Source of the DNA: Isochrysis galbana
Lineage: Eukaryota > Haptophyta > Isochrysidales > Isochrysidaceae
DNA length: 64,000 nt
Direction of reading: 5' to 3'
Assembly: GCA_018136815.1 (NCBI GenBank)
Contig: CM030941.1
Coordinates: forward strand, 3,124,600 to 3,188,599
Shown: piece by piece, positions 43,076 through 53,879 of the stretch
How positions within the stretch are numbered: the first letter of the stretch is position 1
Layout of the letters: each line of letters opens with the position of its first letter
The notes under the pieces: model-generated
The model's database searches: none
Told to the model about the DNA's origin: nothing
Seen by the model: the letters and a program-made list of their open reading frames with translations, nothing else
Translations under genes and position numbers: made by a program

Positions 43076-43515
43076 AAAACGATAGGGTCATGGAGCGCGC
43101 GCCGCTCCCCTCCTACCCTGCTCAGGTTGTTCCGTCATACCGTCATATGACACTTACCATGGAACTGAGTATGATGTCATACATCTCATATCATAGAACC
43201 TACTTTTATAATGGGGGTCAATGGGGGCCTCGCGCCCCCCTCTCTCCATCGCGGACACTCCCCGGGGTGGGCCCGTACAATCAACCTCAGCCCCTGCCCT
43301 CTGGCAGCTGGCAGGGGCTGGGCAATCATCATCCTGGCCCAGACCCTTCGTGGGCGCGGGCCGCGAATCGCACTCCCACGCCCATACTGCATACTGGCAA
43401 CCTACTTTTATAAGTGGGGGTCAATGGGGGCCTCGCGCCCCCCATTCTCCATCGCGGACACCCCCCGGGGTGGGACCGTACACTCAATCCCAGCCCCTGC
43501 ACTTTGGCAGGGGCC
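43076..43515 (+). mobile_element. Three stacked hairpin-start fragments (one LINE type, two R4 type)
   Basis: 43076: hairpin CTATCGTT-AA-AACGATAG followed by ATGGAGCGCGC (LINE type). 43199 and 43403: AACCTACTT..TTATAA(G)T with GGGGGTCAATGGGGGCCTCG, GCGCCCCCC and ACACCCCCCGGGGTGGG, matching element R4 at 45823. Each fragment is cut off by the next, suggesting repeated insertion at one place or 3' truncation. The last abuts the LINE tail at 43520. Confidence 0.55.
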
Positions 43516-43519
43516 TAGC

Positions 43520-44520
43520 CGAGTCCGTTGTATTCGCAAAAAGTAGAGCCTTGCTTAGTGTTGTGTATCTGTCCAATGTTCTTATCAGTACCGATTCTTC
43601 TGAGAATTCGATACCGTCGTAATGTATTCTGTAGAAGTCTGTTATGATGTATCTCCATGCTAGAGTGTATAGTATGGTCAATGATCTTGGTGATTTGCCC
43701 CCGGGGTGCATGAAAAGGTTATCAATGATGACCTCCTCTCTGTTTCTATCGTTCCTGGGTACAAATCGCGCAAGTCTGTCGAGCGTCTCTAGTATTTTGA
43801 CTATTCTCGGGCATTCGCCCATGTGAGTGGAAGACTCATATGCCGCTCTGCACATGCGGCACGTTTTGTCTCCATCTGCGAAGCGGTTGTAAGTACCTAT
43901 CCGTCTGTAGGTAAGGTGTTTGAAATGGAGATGTGTGTCTCTCGCTGTCATCAACGGGGAGGTGTAGAGTGTGGCCAAGTGTTCCCAGGTGCTTTCGGTT
44001 ACCGGTAAACGTTGCGCCCAGTTTTCGGGGCCCGTTAGGCGTCTGCGCTTGTCGTCTGTTTTTTGTAGTGCTCGTGTCAGTTGTTCCACTCCCGTTTCGT
44101 CTAGTGGCGTGTTTCCGTCGAGCGTATACTCGTCCGCCAGGGGGTATTCTAGCCTCTTGTTGGATTTGTATCCTTCCCCCCATTTTGCCGGCGGGGAGGG
44201 GTCTAGATGTGCGGGGGCATTAGTCAGCCTTTCGCCTATTATAGGTGTACCTATGTATGAAAGCTCTGCTTCGTGCCATATGCCTTTGAGTTCGGCAAAG
44301 TAGTTGCCGTCTTGGTCTATATGTATTTATTTTCGGGAGGGGCTCTTCCGGGCCTTCTTGCCCCCCGATCACTCTTTGCGGTGCCGTGGTTTCTCTTTCC
44401 GTTGGGTTCGTTAGTGTCGCTAACATCTCTTTGGCGTGGTTCGCTATTGTGTCCCATGTCTCTAGGAATTTGTCTCTCGGGATATATTCTCCCTGAAAGT
44501 GTGAGTCGGGCGCTGGCGTG
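43520..44520 (-). pseudogene. LINE C-terminal region with RT-linked zinc finger
   Basis: On the minus strand, FQGEYIPRDKFLETWDTI (about 44.49 kb) matches the RT fragment at 54.93-54.96 kb. Downstream, a 201-codon frame (44089-43484) includes HFKHLTYRRIGTYNRFADG and a C-x2-C-x8-H-x3-C finger (starting CRMC) typical of LINE zf-RVT tails. It then continues LAWRYIITDFYRIHYD and FSEESVLIRTLDRY. Frames differ between the two parts and the right part is fused to a gag-like piece, so the copy is not functional as read. Confidence 0.65.
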
Positions 44521-44596
44521 GTACAAGGGGTGGCGGTCCAGGCGGTCGGGCCAGGGCGTAATCCACGAAGCAAACGGCGGCCGCCTCGCCAAATCC

Positions 44597-44900
44597 CTAG
44601 CGGCGGCTGCGACCGAGGACAATGAGGCAACGGAGGTAGGCACGGTGGGCCTCGGGGACCTCCGCCTCACCTTCGCAAAGAAAGCGCATGAAGGGCTGGC
44701 AGTAGTACGGCGAATGCGCACCATCGCCAGTGCCATAGCGCCAGTTGTCTGGGTGGTCGGGGCGACCTGTGTCAGTGTCCGGTGGCGCAGGGCGGAAGAA
44801 TGCGCAATAGGCACATCCCGTGGCATTCGTCCACACCCCGCCCTCTGACGTGGGGCGTTGTGTGCGGGGGGTAGTTAGAGTGGCGTCGGTGGGGCGAGGG
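44597..44900 (-). pseudogene. Gag C-terminal module with extended zinc knuckle (fragment)
   Basis: The minus strand encodes GVWTN, GCAYCAFFRP, WRYGTGDGAHSPYYCQPFMR and FLCE, homologous to the gag C-terminus at 58.65-58.83 kb (GCAFCAFRP, WKYGTGDGAHN, CQPYIRFLCE). Cys/His spacing is C-x2-C-x29-H-x4-C. It sits directly before LINE RT sequence in the same orientation. Either LINE ORF1 carries the same module or two elements were fused. Confidence 0.6.
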
Positions 44901-44903
44901 GAA

Positions 44904-45150
44904 TCAGGGTCACACAAGGGGGCGGTTCCTTGCACCGGCGATACCTGAACGCGCGACTTAGCCTAAAAACGCGAGGCGCACGCAAGGAGGTAAGCCAGGT
45001 GAGGGGCAAGCAGGCGACAAGGGAGGCGACAAAGGAGGCGAGGGCAACAAGGGCGAATGGGCGAATGTAGGATCCTGCGACGGTGACTAGCTAGTGACTA
45101 GCCTGCAAGGAGGGGACATAGAAACGCAGACAACTTCTAAAACAAAAAGG
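44904..45150 (-). repeat. Dispersed repeat DR-A, copy 3 (partial)
   Basis: Matches copies 1 and 2 from GGTCACACAAGGGGGCGGTT to CTTCTAAAACAAAAAGG. The part beyond GGTCACACAAGG is missing. This copy retains the empty site (ATCCTACATTCGCC) at which copy 2 received the MITE and R1. It adjoins LINE coding sequence at 45151. Confidence 0.65.
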
Positions 45151-45512
45151 TCGATCGCGGATGCGACAACTGGACTTTAGGGGCGTGAGTTTGAGTTTGC
45201 GCGCGTTGCTTAGCGCATGCTTCCAGAAGCTCGGGAGTTTGCTCGTTCCCGTTATCCCGTCTGTCAGCTTGTTTGTAGGTATTGTCGAGAGGAGGGAACA
45301 AGGCTCTGCCTGTTTCCTGCTTCTGGAGCTGCTGGAGAGGCGAGGGCGGGGGAGCCATGTCGACGTCGTTGTCGGGTGGGGCCTGCGAGCGCTTCGGCTC
45401 AGGCGGCTTGGGGCGGCCCCTGTGGGGCGTCGTGGACGAGTCGTGGCGGCTGGGGCCTGAGAGGTGGGAGCGGTCGGCGCGCGCTCCATCGCTAAAACTA
45501 TAACAATAGTTT
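45151..45512 (-). pseudogene. LINE copy joining ORF1 start to an RT segment
   Basis: From hairpin AACTATTGTTATAGTT (about 45494-45512) and ATGGAGCGCGC, a frame encodes MERAPTAPTSQAPAATT and a Pro/Arg-rich stretch. It then passes directly to LLSTIPTNKLTDGITG and KLPSFWKHAL. The latter matches the RT fragment at 54.59-54.70 kb (LSTIPTNKLTDGIAG, KLPAFWKQAL). Everything between (endonuclease, RT fingers/palm) is deleted, as in a non-autonomous derivative. Confidence 0.65.
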
Positions 45513-45822
45513 TGTTGGACTCTCCGAGATATGGTCTGTTTAGGCATGTTGTGCCATTTTCCATTTTGAATTTTGGGTTACGCTTCGTTGTTCATTGTGG
45601 GTTGTGGCACAACGTATACAACGTACAACCGTTGTGGTTGTGGTTGTGGGGGCTCCCGGGGGGTCTGAGTCTGAGGCCCAAAGGGCAAAGGGCATCGAAG
45701 ATGTGCTAGATGGGTGTTTTCCAGGGTGTCTGCCGCTTTACTTTGGTGTAGATCATCAATCCTGACTGTTTCATTTTCACGCCCTGAGAAGTGAGAAGTT
45801 AATATAGTATATAGTGTTTGAC

Positions 45823-46817
45823 AACCTACTTTTATAAGTGGGGGACAATGGGGGTCTCGCGCCCCCCTCACACCATCGCGGACACCCCCCGGGGTGGGCC
45901 CGTACAATCAACCCCAGCCAGCCCCTGCCCTTTGGCAGGGGCAGGGCACTCAACAATCTGGCCCAGCGAGGGCAGGGCACTCAACAATCTGGCCCAGACC
46001 CTTCGGGGGCGCGGCCCGCGAGCCGCACTCCCACGCCCGCGCTGGGCCTGCCCTCGAGCTGACTCCCCCTCTGTCCCTGGTCGCCAGGCATACAGGTGTC
46101 TCTGGGCGGCTCCCATGGCCAGCGAGGCGAGCGTGGGAGAGGCAGGGGGACCCAGGGGCTGAGCCCCAGCCTCCACTGCCCCCTGAGCTGCCCTTGCTGG
46201 CCCCATGGGAGCCCCCAAAGGGCCCCTGAGAGCAGGCCAGGGCGCGCCGCATGGCGACGCGCCGCAGGGACGACGAAGGGAGAGAGTGGAGAGAGGGAGA
46301 GGGGGGGTTTTGCACCCCCCCCGCTGGAGTGCGGTTAGAAACAGGCCCCGTCTGCGTAAGCAAACGGGTAGGAGGCGGCCGGCGACAGGCGGGAGAGAGA
46401 AGGGAGCGGCTCAAGCTCGAGAAGAGTATCCTGAAGGTGGCACAGGCTACTCGAGTCGCAGTCGTTTATTTCTCGAGAACTGCTCACGGCGCGAGCTGGA
46501 AGGGCCGTTCTCCTTTTTTGACGAGAGGTTCCTCCCCCCCCCCCCCCGGTGCTTTTTCCCGGAGAGTCGGCCGGCGTCGATCGGTCCGCCTCAATGGGTT
46601 TTCCCTCATTTTAACTTGTGGGGAGTTAGAGAATGGGAATGGGAGCCGGGGGCTTGCGAGGGGGGAGATGTGAGATGTGGAGGGGTGCATAGATGTATGT
46701 ATCTGGGGCAACAACACGCGCCAAGGTGTACGGGCAGGTGCGCTGAGGGCTGTCGTGTTAGTACCGGGCTAGTGAGAGTAGTGGTACAAATGCTCAGTTA
46801 GATTATTATTATTATTA
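45823..46817 (+). mobile_element. SINE-like element R4, full length with 14-bp TSD and (ATT)n tail
   Basis: ATATAGTGTTTGAC flanks it at 45809-45822 and 46818-46831. It starts with hairpin AACCTACTT-TTAT-AAGTGGGG and ACAATGGGGG. Its GC-rich body is partly alignable with R1-R3 (GCCCCAGCCTC, TGCCCCCTGAGCTGC, CGCCGCAGGGA). A 27-bp unit ending in ACAATCTGGCCCAG is duplicated near 45950-46000. The 3' end is ATTATTATTATTATTA, a simple-repeat tail typical of LINE-mobilised elements. Confidence 0.75.
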
Positions 46818-47060
46818 ATATAGTGTTTGACCGCCCTATTTTTATTTGAGTCTCTGCAAAACCCCTATTTTTCTTCTTTCATCTAAGCCGGGTGCTTCCC
46901 CCCCCCCGGCGGTATCTGCGTCGGCCGCCGCTTTGCTTTTCGCCTCCTCCCTCTCCCCTCTCCCTCTCTCCATCCCCTCCCTCCTTCCCTCCCCCCTCCC
47001 TCCTTCCCTCCCCCCTCCCTCCCCCTCCCTCTCTCCGTCTCCGTCTCCCTCCCGCCCTGG

Positions 47061-50000
47061 ATGTCCCACCGCCTCAAGATCCGCCGCCACGGCGAGCTCG
47101 GGAGAGGGAAGCTGGTGGTCCGGCCTGAGTCCTGGGACGGCTTGCTCGCAGCCTGTTCCGCAAAGCTCACCCGGCCATCGGAGGTGGTGCCCTTCATCGC
47201 TCGCCGAGTCTTTGTGGAAGAGGGTGGATTCGAGGTCGAGTCGCTCGATGAGATTGATCCATCCGACGTCCTCATCGTCACTGCGGGAGAGGAGTATGTG
47301 GTGGACGCAGACGGACGTAGCTGCGAGACGCGCAGGGCACAGAGCCTCGATGGGATCTCGCTCGCCTCGAGCTTGAGCGAACTGGCCAGGCAGCTGACGA
47401 GCAGTTCAGCACTGAGCGACGGCTCCGTCCCACTGCTGCCACTCTCAAGCTCCATGTCGGAGGGCACAGGCTCGGCTGCAGGCGGCGCGCCGGAGCCAGC
47501 GAGAGCGCAGGCCGGCGGCGGCGCGACCAAAGGTGCTGCCGACCCGGTGCACGCGGCGCTCGACCTGGTGGTGATCCAATCGTCCCCGCTCACGCTCGTA
47601 CATGGTGGTAAGATGCGCCCAATGCCGCAGCTCAACTCGCTGCTCGAGCGCGAGCGGCTGGCCGAGATCCTCTCGCGCGCGGGCCGGCTCATCCGCATCG
47701 CCTTTGAGACGGCCACCACAGACAATGTGCGTGCTGTCATGACGCTCGGCGCGCGCGCGCTCCACTACTCGGGCCACGGCGAGGAGTCGTGCCTCGCCTT
47801 CGAGGACGGTTTCGGCTCCACGCACCAGATCACTCCACCGCTGCTCGCGTCGACAGTCGTCGCTGGCTGCCGTGCCGCCAATGCGGCGGCCGACGCGGCA
47901 GGCGCCGAGCCCAACCATGGGGGCGCCGCGCTCAAGCTAGTCTTTGTGTGCGCGTGTCACTCCCAGCCGGCAGCCAACGCCTTTGTGCGCGCAGGCGTGC
48001 CCCACGTCGTGGCGGTGCGCTCGACCGGGCAAGTGCTCGACCAGGTGAGCGCGCGGGTGCGGGGCCTATGGGCGCACCGGCGCCCGTGCGCATCCACCTC
48101 TGATTGCTGCCATCTCCCCATGGTTGCCGCGGTCCAGGTGGCCATCTGCTTCACGCGCCACTTCTACCTCGCCCTCTTTGCTGGCCAGTCAATCGCGCAG
48201 GCGTTCGAGGTAGCGCAGGCGGCTGTACGTGCGATGCCCTCGTCCAAGGTGCAGGCCGCCACTGCTGCCGGGATGCCATCCGGCGGACAAAGGCAGTGGA
48301 GTGTGCGCGTTACGACCCGATCTTGCCTAACGCCGTCCGGCGCCACAGGTGCATTCCTCCACGTCGGCGCAGCGCGAGTCGGACCAGTTCATCCTCTTAC
48401 CTCCGCATCGCGAGCACTCTGAAGTTATCTTCCCGTCCCTTCCTCTCGGCGCCTTGGACGACGCTTCGCGACCACTAGCAGAGACAAACTTGCCGACGCT
48501 CTCCGAGGTCTTCGTGGGGCGGCAAGTCATCATCCAGTGCGCCGTCGCACCCTGCCACACCCCGCCGGCATGGTGCTCGCGCCCGCCTCGCCCGCCACCA
48601 GCGCGCCTCTGGCCACCGACTCATGGTGTTGCGCCGTGCTCAGGTCCGCCGTGCGCGCCCTGTTGTCCGAGCGCCGCCGGTGCGTTTGTATCGTCGGTGC
48701 CGGCGGTATCGGCAAGACAGCGCTAGCCATCGCAGTCGCGCACTACCTCCGCGTTCGTCACGCCTTTCAGGATGGCGTCTTCTCAGTTGACGCACGCGGG
48801 CTTCGCTCTGTGAACCAGCTGTGCTACGGCATTGCAGCTGCGCTCCGTCTGCCAAACGTCGCGACCGCTTCCGACCTCCAGATACGAGAGGAGATTCTGG
48901 GCGCCCTTGTGAAGCGCTCCACCCTGCTCCTCATCGACCGCTGCGATCTGCTCTCTCAGGACCGAGCTGCATCGTCGGGCTTCGTTGACTTGCTGTCGGC
49001 CCTGCTGCGGCGGGCTCCACGACTGCAGCTCCTTCTCACATGCAGGAAGGCTGTGGGGGTGCCGCACGAGCAGCCGCTCACCCTCCACGTCACCGAGCTT
49101 CAGGCGCATGAGGCGCAAGCGCTCTTGAGACAGGTGTGGCCGCCGCCGCTGGCGAGGCGTGCCCGGCTCAAGACCTGCGATCCGCGCACGCGGGCCAGCC
49201 CCTCCCAACCTCCCGCCACCCGCCCTTCCACCCGCCCCCTTAGATGGCTCCGAACGTCCCCTCGTCGCACGCGGCGCTCATCGCCGAGCTCTGCGGGTGC
49301 ATGCCCCTTGCGCTCCGCCTCTGCGGATGCGCGATGTCGCACTCCCAGCTGGCTATCTCGCCGAATGATCTGATTGCACGACTGCAGGTGAGGTGGCGGC
49401 ATCGCCGGGTGCCTTGGCGCATTTCCGCTTGCTTCGCAATAATCACGCATCGAAATGTCCAGCAAGGCACCTCGCAGCCCGTTGAGCGACTTCGCGTGAC
49501 TTGCGACTTCTCGCCGAGGTTCTTTCCACCCCAGCCCGACACCAGCGCGCCCGACGCCGTATGCACGGCTTCACTACTCTGTTGACCGGCGCGCCCTCTC
49601 GCGTAGGTCGAGGGGCGGCGCCTGCGCGAGCTGCGCGCCCTTTCCGCGCGGTCGGGCGATGCCTCGATTGAGGCCACCATCGGCACCTCTTATCATGCGC
49701 TGCCCGCCCGGCTGCGCGCAGCCTTCCTCTGCTTGTGCGAATTTCCGGGTTCATTTGATGGGGCTGCCGCAGCGTCACTCTTGTGTACACCTCACAGTGG
49801 GGCCTTGCTTCCCACACCCGACGGAGCCGATTCGCATACCAGCGGCGCACTAGCAGTCTGTGCGACCGCCGTCGCGTCCACGTTGTCCAACGCCGAGCAT
49901 GGAAGGGACGGTGATGGCAAGAGTAATCGCGCAACGCGCTCCCCGGCTACATCACTAGGGCCATCGCGTCAGGCGTCAGAGACTGATGCCACCCCGGACG

Positions 50001-52819
50001 CTCAGCTCACTGCCTATCTCGACGCGGTCGCCAACACGCCCATCGGCAGCGGTGGCAGCCGCGGGCGATTTATGGCAGATCTTGGGGGAGCGAACGGCGA
50101 CCTTCTCGGCTGCTCTCCTCCTTTGGCCGTCTCCGACCTTCTCTCCCAGCTAGTCGAGTATTCCATGGTGGAAGTTGTGGTCTCCCCCGCTGGTGGCTCG
50201 CGGTATCGGTTGCACGAGTTGGTGCGGCTGTACGGTGCCAGTCAGCTGCGTTCGATGGGCTTGGCCGGCGCTGCTGCGGGGCGCGAGTGGCGCCGCCGGT
50301 TCGTTCTCTACTTCACGGAGTGGCTTTGCACCCAATCCGAGCTGTTTCGCGTTGAAGACCTATCGGTTCTGCAGAGCTTTGACCAAGAGCGGCACAACAT
50401 CGAGCATGCCATCGTAGTGGCAGAGGCTGACGACCCTAGTCTCTTTGTGCGCCTGCTTGCAGCCGGTCGCGTGCTGCTGCGACACCGCCTCGACCACGGC
50501 TCGCGGCGCGCGTTGCTCCGACAGGCACTTGATACCATCGTGCCACAGCTGTCGGAATCGCGAGACGGCGTCGCAGCCGACACGCACACTGCGTCGGTAT
50601 GCTCGAGTGATGCTGCCGACTCGGTGCAAGCCGGTGAAAGCGGAGAGGCCGCGGCGGCCGGCGGGCTCACACCGGCGCCCATGCGCTGCTCCTCCACTGG
50701 CTCCCAGATGTGGGTGCTCCCGCCTCCACCGTTGCAAGCGCCACAGTACTCTGCGGGCTCTCCCTGGGAAGAGCTCGCGCCGATCCTCATCGAGATTGGT
50801 TATGCGTGTGGCAACATGGCTGCGTATGAGCCAGGAGGCGAAATGTACTCCGTCGCCCTAGGGTTCATAGTGGGAGCGAGCACCGCAGACGCGCTCCTCA
50901 ACGAGGCTGGCCTACCATCAGTCCATAGTATCACGGGTCCTCCGCCGGAAGCCGCACCACCCTCTTCCCCGACACCTCTGCTAAGAACGGGCATAGCGAC
51001 CGCTGGCAGTCCATCAAACACCACGCGCAAGCAAGCCTGGCGAGACGGAGCGCCAGCTAGCGTCTTGACCGTGTCTGCTCCGTTGATGCCTGAGCGCGCC
51101 AACTCGGATCGCGGCACTATCCCTCGGCCTTCCTTGACGACGCCTTGCGCGCCACCCCCGAACAACGTGGTGACCTCCGCCAGCGAGGATGCCTTCGAGG
51201 AGCTCCTCTTCCGCTGTTGCGCCGACTCGGGCGTCAGCCCCACGCCGCACGGTGCCTACATGGAGCTCGCTGCCGAGGTGCTCAACTTGCTGGCCGTCAA
51301 CCTAGATGTTCGCTCAAAGTACAGGGGGGCCCAGCTCCTTTTCATACACGCGCTGCGGGTCAGGCGGCGGCTGCTCGGCCCGTATCATCCCGAGGTGGCT
51401 TCCATCTACAACAACTTTGCCAACATGTGAGTCGATGCCCGGCTGCCTCCCGGAGGTTGCGCTCCAGGCATGTGCAGTCCGCTATCCGCGCGTGCAGCAT
51501 CCGGCCTCCCCGATGGCGCTCGCCCCCGCCCTTCTTCTGAATCCGTCTGCCTACGTCATTCACGCAGGCTTCGCAAACGCGGCGTCTTGGACGGTGGCTC
51601 AGGCATGTCCTCGGTTAGGAGCGTCAATAGGCGCGGCGACCGCAGGGGGGAATGTCGTGGGCGAGCAAGCGGTGACGCGGGAGCTGCCGACGGCCGGGGC
51701 GAGGGCGGCGGCAGCATGAGTGTGGGCAACGGGGGCGCAAACGATGGGGCCGGCCGCAGCACAAGCGGTACCGGTACTGCCCATGTGGGCGAGGCTGGCG
51801 GCCAGCTCTCGATGAAGGCGCTCGTCGAGCCTTTGTACCGCCGAGCAATCTCCATCCGCGAGCGCCGGCTCGGACCCAAGTCTCCCGCGTTGGCCGCCGC
51901 GCTTTCCAATCTTTCTGGTCTGCTCGCTCGCCGGGGCGAGGTTGTGGAGGCAGAGGCACTCCTCCGTCGAGGTCTCGAGATTCGGCTGGAGTGCTATGGT
52001 GACGATCACCCCGAAGTCGCGCACTCGCTCAACCTTCTCGCCAACTTGATGTACTACCAGCTCGACCGCTTGGAAGAGGCCGAGACGCTATACGAAAAGG
52101 CTCTCGCAATTCGAACGCGATACTACTCGCGCCAGTCGGACCGAGTTGCCCAAACACTCCACAACCTTGCATTCCTCGCCCGCTCGCAAGGTGACGAGGA
52201 GAAGGCCGAGCGCTTGCTGACGGAGTGTCTTGCCATCCGTGAGGACATTGCAGGCGGAGTCCATCCTGACACGCAGAAGACTGCGAAGGCGCTCGCTGCC
52301 CTCCTCCGGACGCAGGGCCGCCGCGAGGACGCGGCACGCGTGCAAAGGGCGCTAGATGGCTGGCGGCGGCAGCAGGCTTCCGATGCCGACGCCTCTTGGT
52401 TGCGAACGTCCGTTCCGCTCCGGCTCGCGCACATCGACAAGGAGTACCGTCTACACTCGCGCATCGCTGGGCCCAAAGACGTCCACCTCAAACACATCAT
52501 GCAGCAGTCAGGCGCGATGCAAGTGCGCTTGGGCTTTGCCCCCGTGGTCGAGTCCTCCGGTGGCGTGCAGATAGAAAGCTATGCAGAGTCTTCCTCACCC
52601 CGAGGGGCTGGGGACGAGGACGCGCGCCGAACGCATGCGCTCCTCATCACTGCATCGTCCGAGGAGGCTCTCCGTCACGCCGTTCGCCTATGCGAAGACC
52701 ATTTGGTGAATGTGCGTAACGATTATGCACGATGGAGCGCACGACATTCATCGGGTCGCGCCTCGACCGCCACACTTGCGGATTACTTGGCCATGTCCAC
52801 CAGGCCTAGGAGGGGTTGA
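47061..52819 (+). CDS. CHAT protease-NB-ARC-TPR-KH STAND protein, seven exons
   Basis: Model: join(47061..48044, 48138..48248, 48373..48536, 48644..49133, 49244..49387, 49607..51426, 51568..52819), 1654 residues, all introns GT-AG (93-219 nt). N-terminus (about 1-85): a ubiquitin-fold region resembling doublecortin (ARRVFVEEGG, SLDEIDPSDVLIVTAGEEY). CHAT caspase-like domain about 165-365, with the probable dyad His239 (LHYSGHG) and Cys299 (VCACHS). The linker has QFILLPP and FVGRQ. NB-ARC: P-loop GAGGIGKT (438-445), Walker B LLLIDRCD (Asp518), LLLTCRK, and CMPLALRL. Winged helix: RLHELVRLYGASQL. TPRs follow (LYRRAISIRERRLG, HPEVAHSLNLLANLMYYQ, LYEKALAIRT). C-terminal KH (about 1523-1640): SRIAGPKDVHLKHIMQQSGA and LCEDHLVNVRNDY, closest in style to KHDC4. 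Inference: an NLR-like regulated protease, perhaps sensing RNA. Confidence 0.85.
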
Positions 52820-53254
52820 AGCTTTCGGCAGAAGGTGCTGGGAGACAACGACATGATCGGCTTGATCCAAGCTTCGCGGAATGACTGTCGAGTACTTCCA
52901 CGTGGGCGCGTGAGTCTATAGCACGAGTCCATTTTGCTTTTGCCCCTCAGTCTCGCGCAACTTTTTCGAACTCTCTAGGTGCAGATTGTGTGCCTTCGGG
53001 TCCTTGTGCTGGTGCGTGCGCCCTCACGTGATCATTCATCCCCATGCCGGCAGGGTAGAGTTCCTCCCCCTTGGTTGCCCTACGCCCTATTTGCTCATCA
53101 GGTCGCGTTCCGTTGAAATGGGATGCATCGACTGCAGTTTTCTTTTTTTGACTCCGTATCCATGTCCCCCATAGCTCCTGGGGGGCGTTGGCTCTTGGGG
53201 GTAACATATAATTCTACGACCATTACACCTAATTTATATTACTACTAGTAGTAG
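52820..53254. other. 3' flank of the STAND gene
   Basis: No coding frame is supported. Runs of T and the repeated ATATTACTACTAGTAGTAG near the right edge mark the insertion site of the neighbouring LINE tail. Confidence 0.25.
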
Positions 53255-53875
53255 AAAAAAATCTTCTTAAAAATCCCCGCTACTTATGCGGCGTGAGGCA
53301 GAGTGCTAATGAACCTCCCTACTACCCAACCTTTACCCCTATCAACCCCCTCCCCCTTCCCCAGTTCCCTCTGTCGCGGAGAAGCTGGTTCCAGGGAGGG
53401 CGCGCGCGCTGCTTCGGCCGGGAGTTGGAGAGAAGGGGGCGGGAGACTGTGGCTTGTCCCTTGGTCTGGTGTCAACTCGGGTCTCCCTCATTTGTATGAA
53501 GTAAAATCTTTATTGGTTTCCGCTGTGGCTCCTACTAGGAGATTTTGCTAACCTATGTGATGTTTCGTATGTCCAAACCTCTCGCCGCTTGCAAGAGGTC
53601 TTCTGACGTTCCTAGGTTGAAATCCTTGTCTATAGTGTACAGGGGGCTTATCATTTTCCGAATGTGTTTGTTGCTCGGGGCGTGTAGCCCCATGTTCTCT
53701 CGTTGTTTTTTTAGCCTTTGAAAGAACCCGACTTTCGCCGTTGCTAATAGGTGGTATCTCGTAAGGATCGCTTTTAAGATTAACTTAACGGACCTGCCGT
53801 CCGCGTTGCCGTACTGGATATTGTAAAAGTCTGTAAGGATATATCTCCACGCCAGGATACCTAGGTATCCCGAGG
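53255..53875 (-). mobile_element. LINE 3' segment (minus strand) of a 5'-inverted insertion
   Basis: On the minus strand LAWRYILTDFYNIQYG, RYHLLATAKVGFFQRLKK, ISPLYTIDKDFNLGTSEDLL and GLDIRNIT lead to a stop near 53553. A 3' UTR ending GCGGGGATTTTTAAGAAG plus a T7 run at 53255 follows. It matches the plus-strand copy at 1061-1574. The upstream (5') side stops abruptly at about 53875, where RT sequence in the opposite orientation begins. Confidence 0.7.
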
Positions 53876-53879
53876 AGGG

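Noticed and set aside
48537-49373. NB-ARC frame as a separate gene starting with GTG
   Set aside because: 48537 is a splice donor (GTGCGC). Joining 48536 to 48644 restores FVGRQVIIQ with the P-loop exon, and the full seven-exon frame is divisible by three without stops.
47061-52819. Bacterial contamination as explanation of the CHAT-STAND gene
   Set aside because: Six GT-AG introns that exactly restore conserved joins, plus flanking eukaryotic retroelements, make this unlikely.
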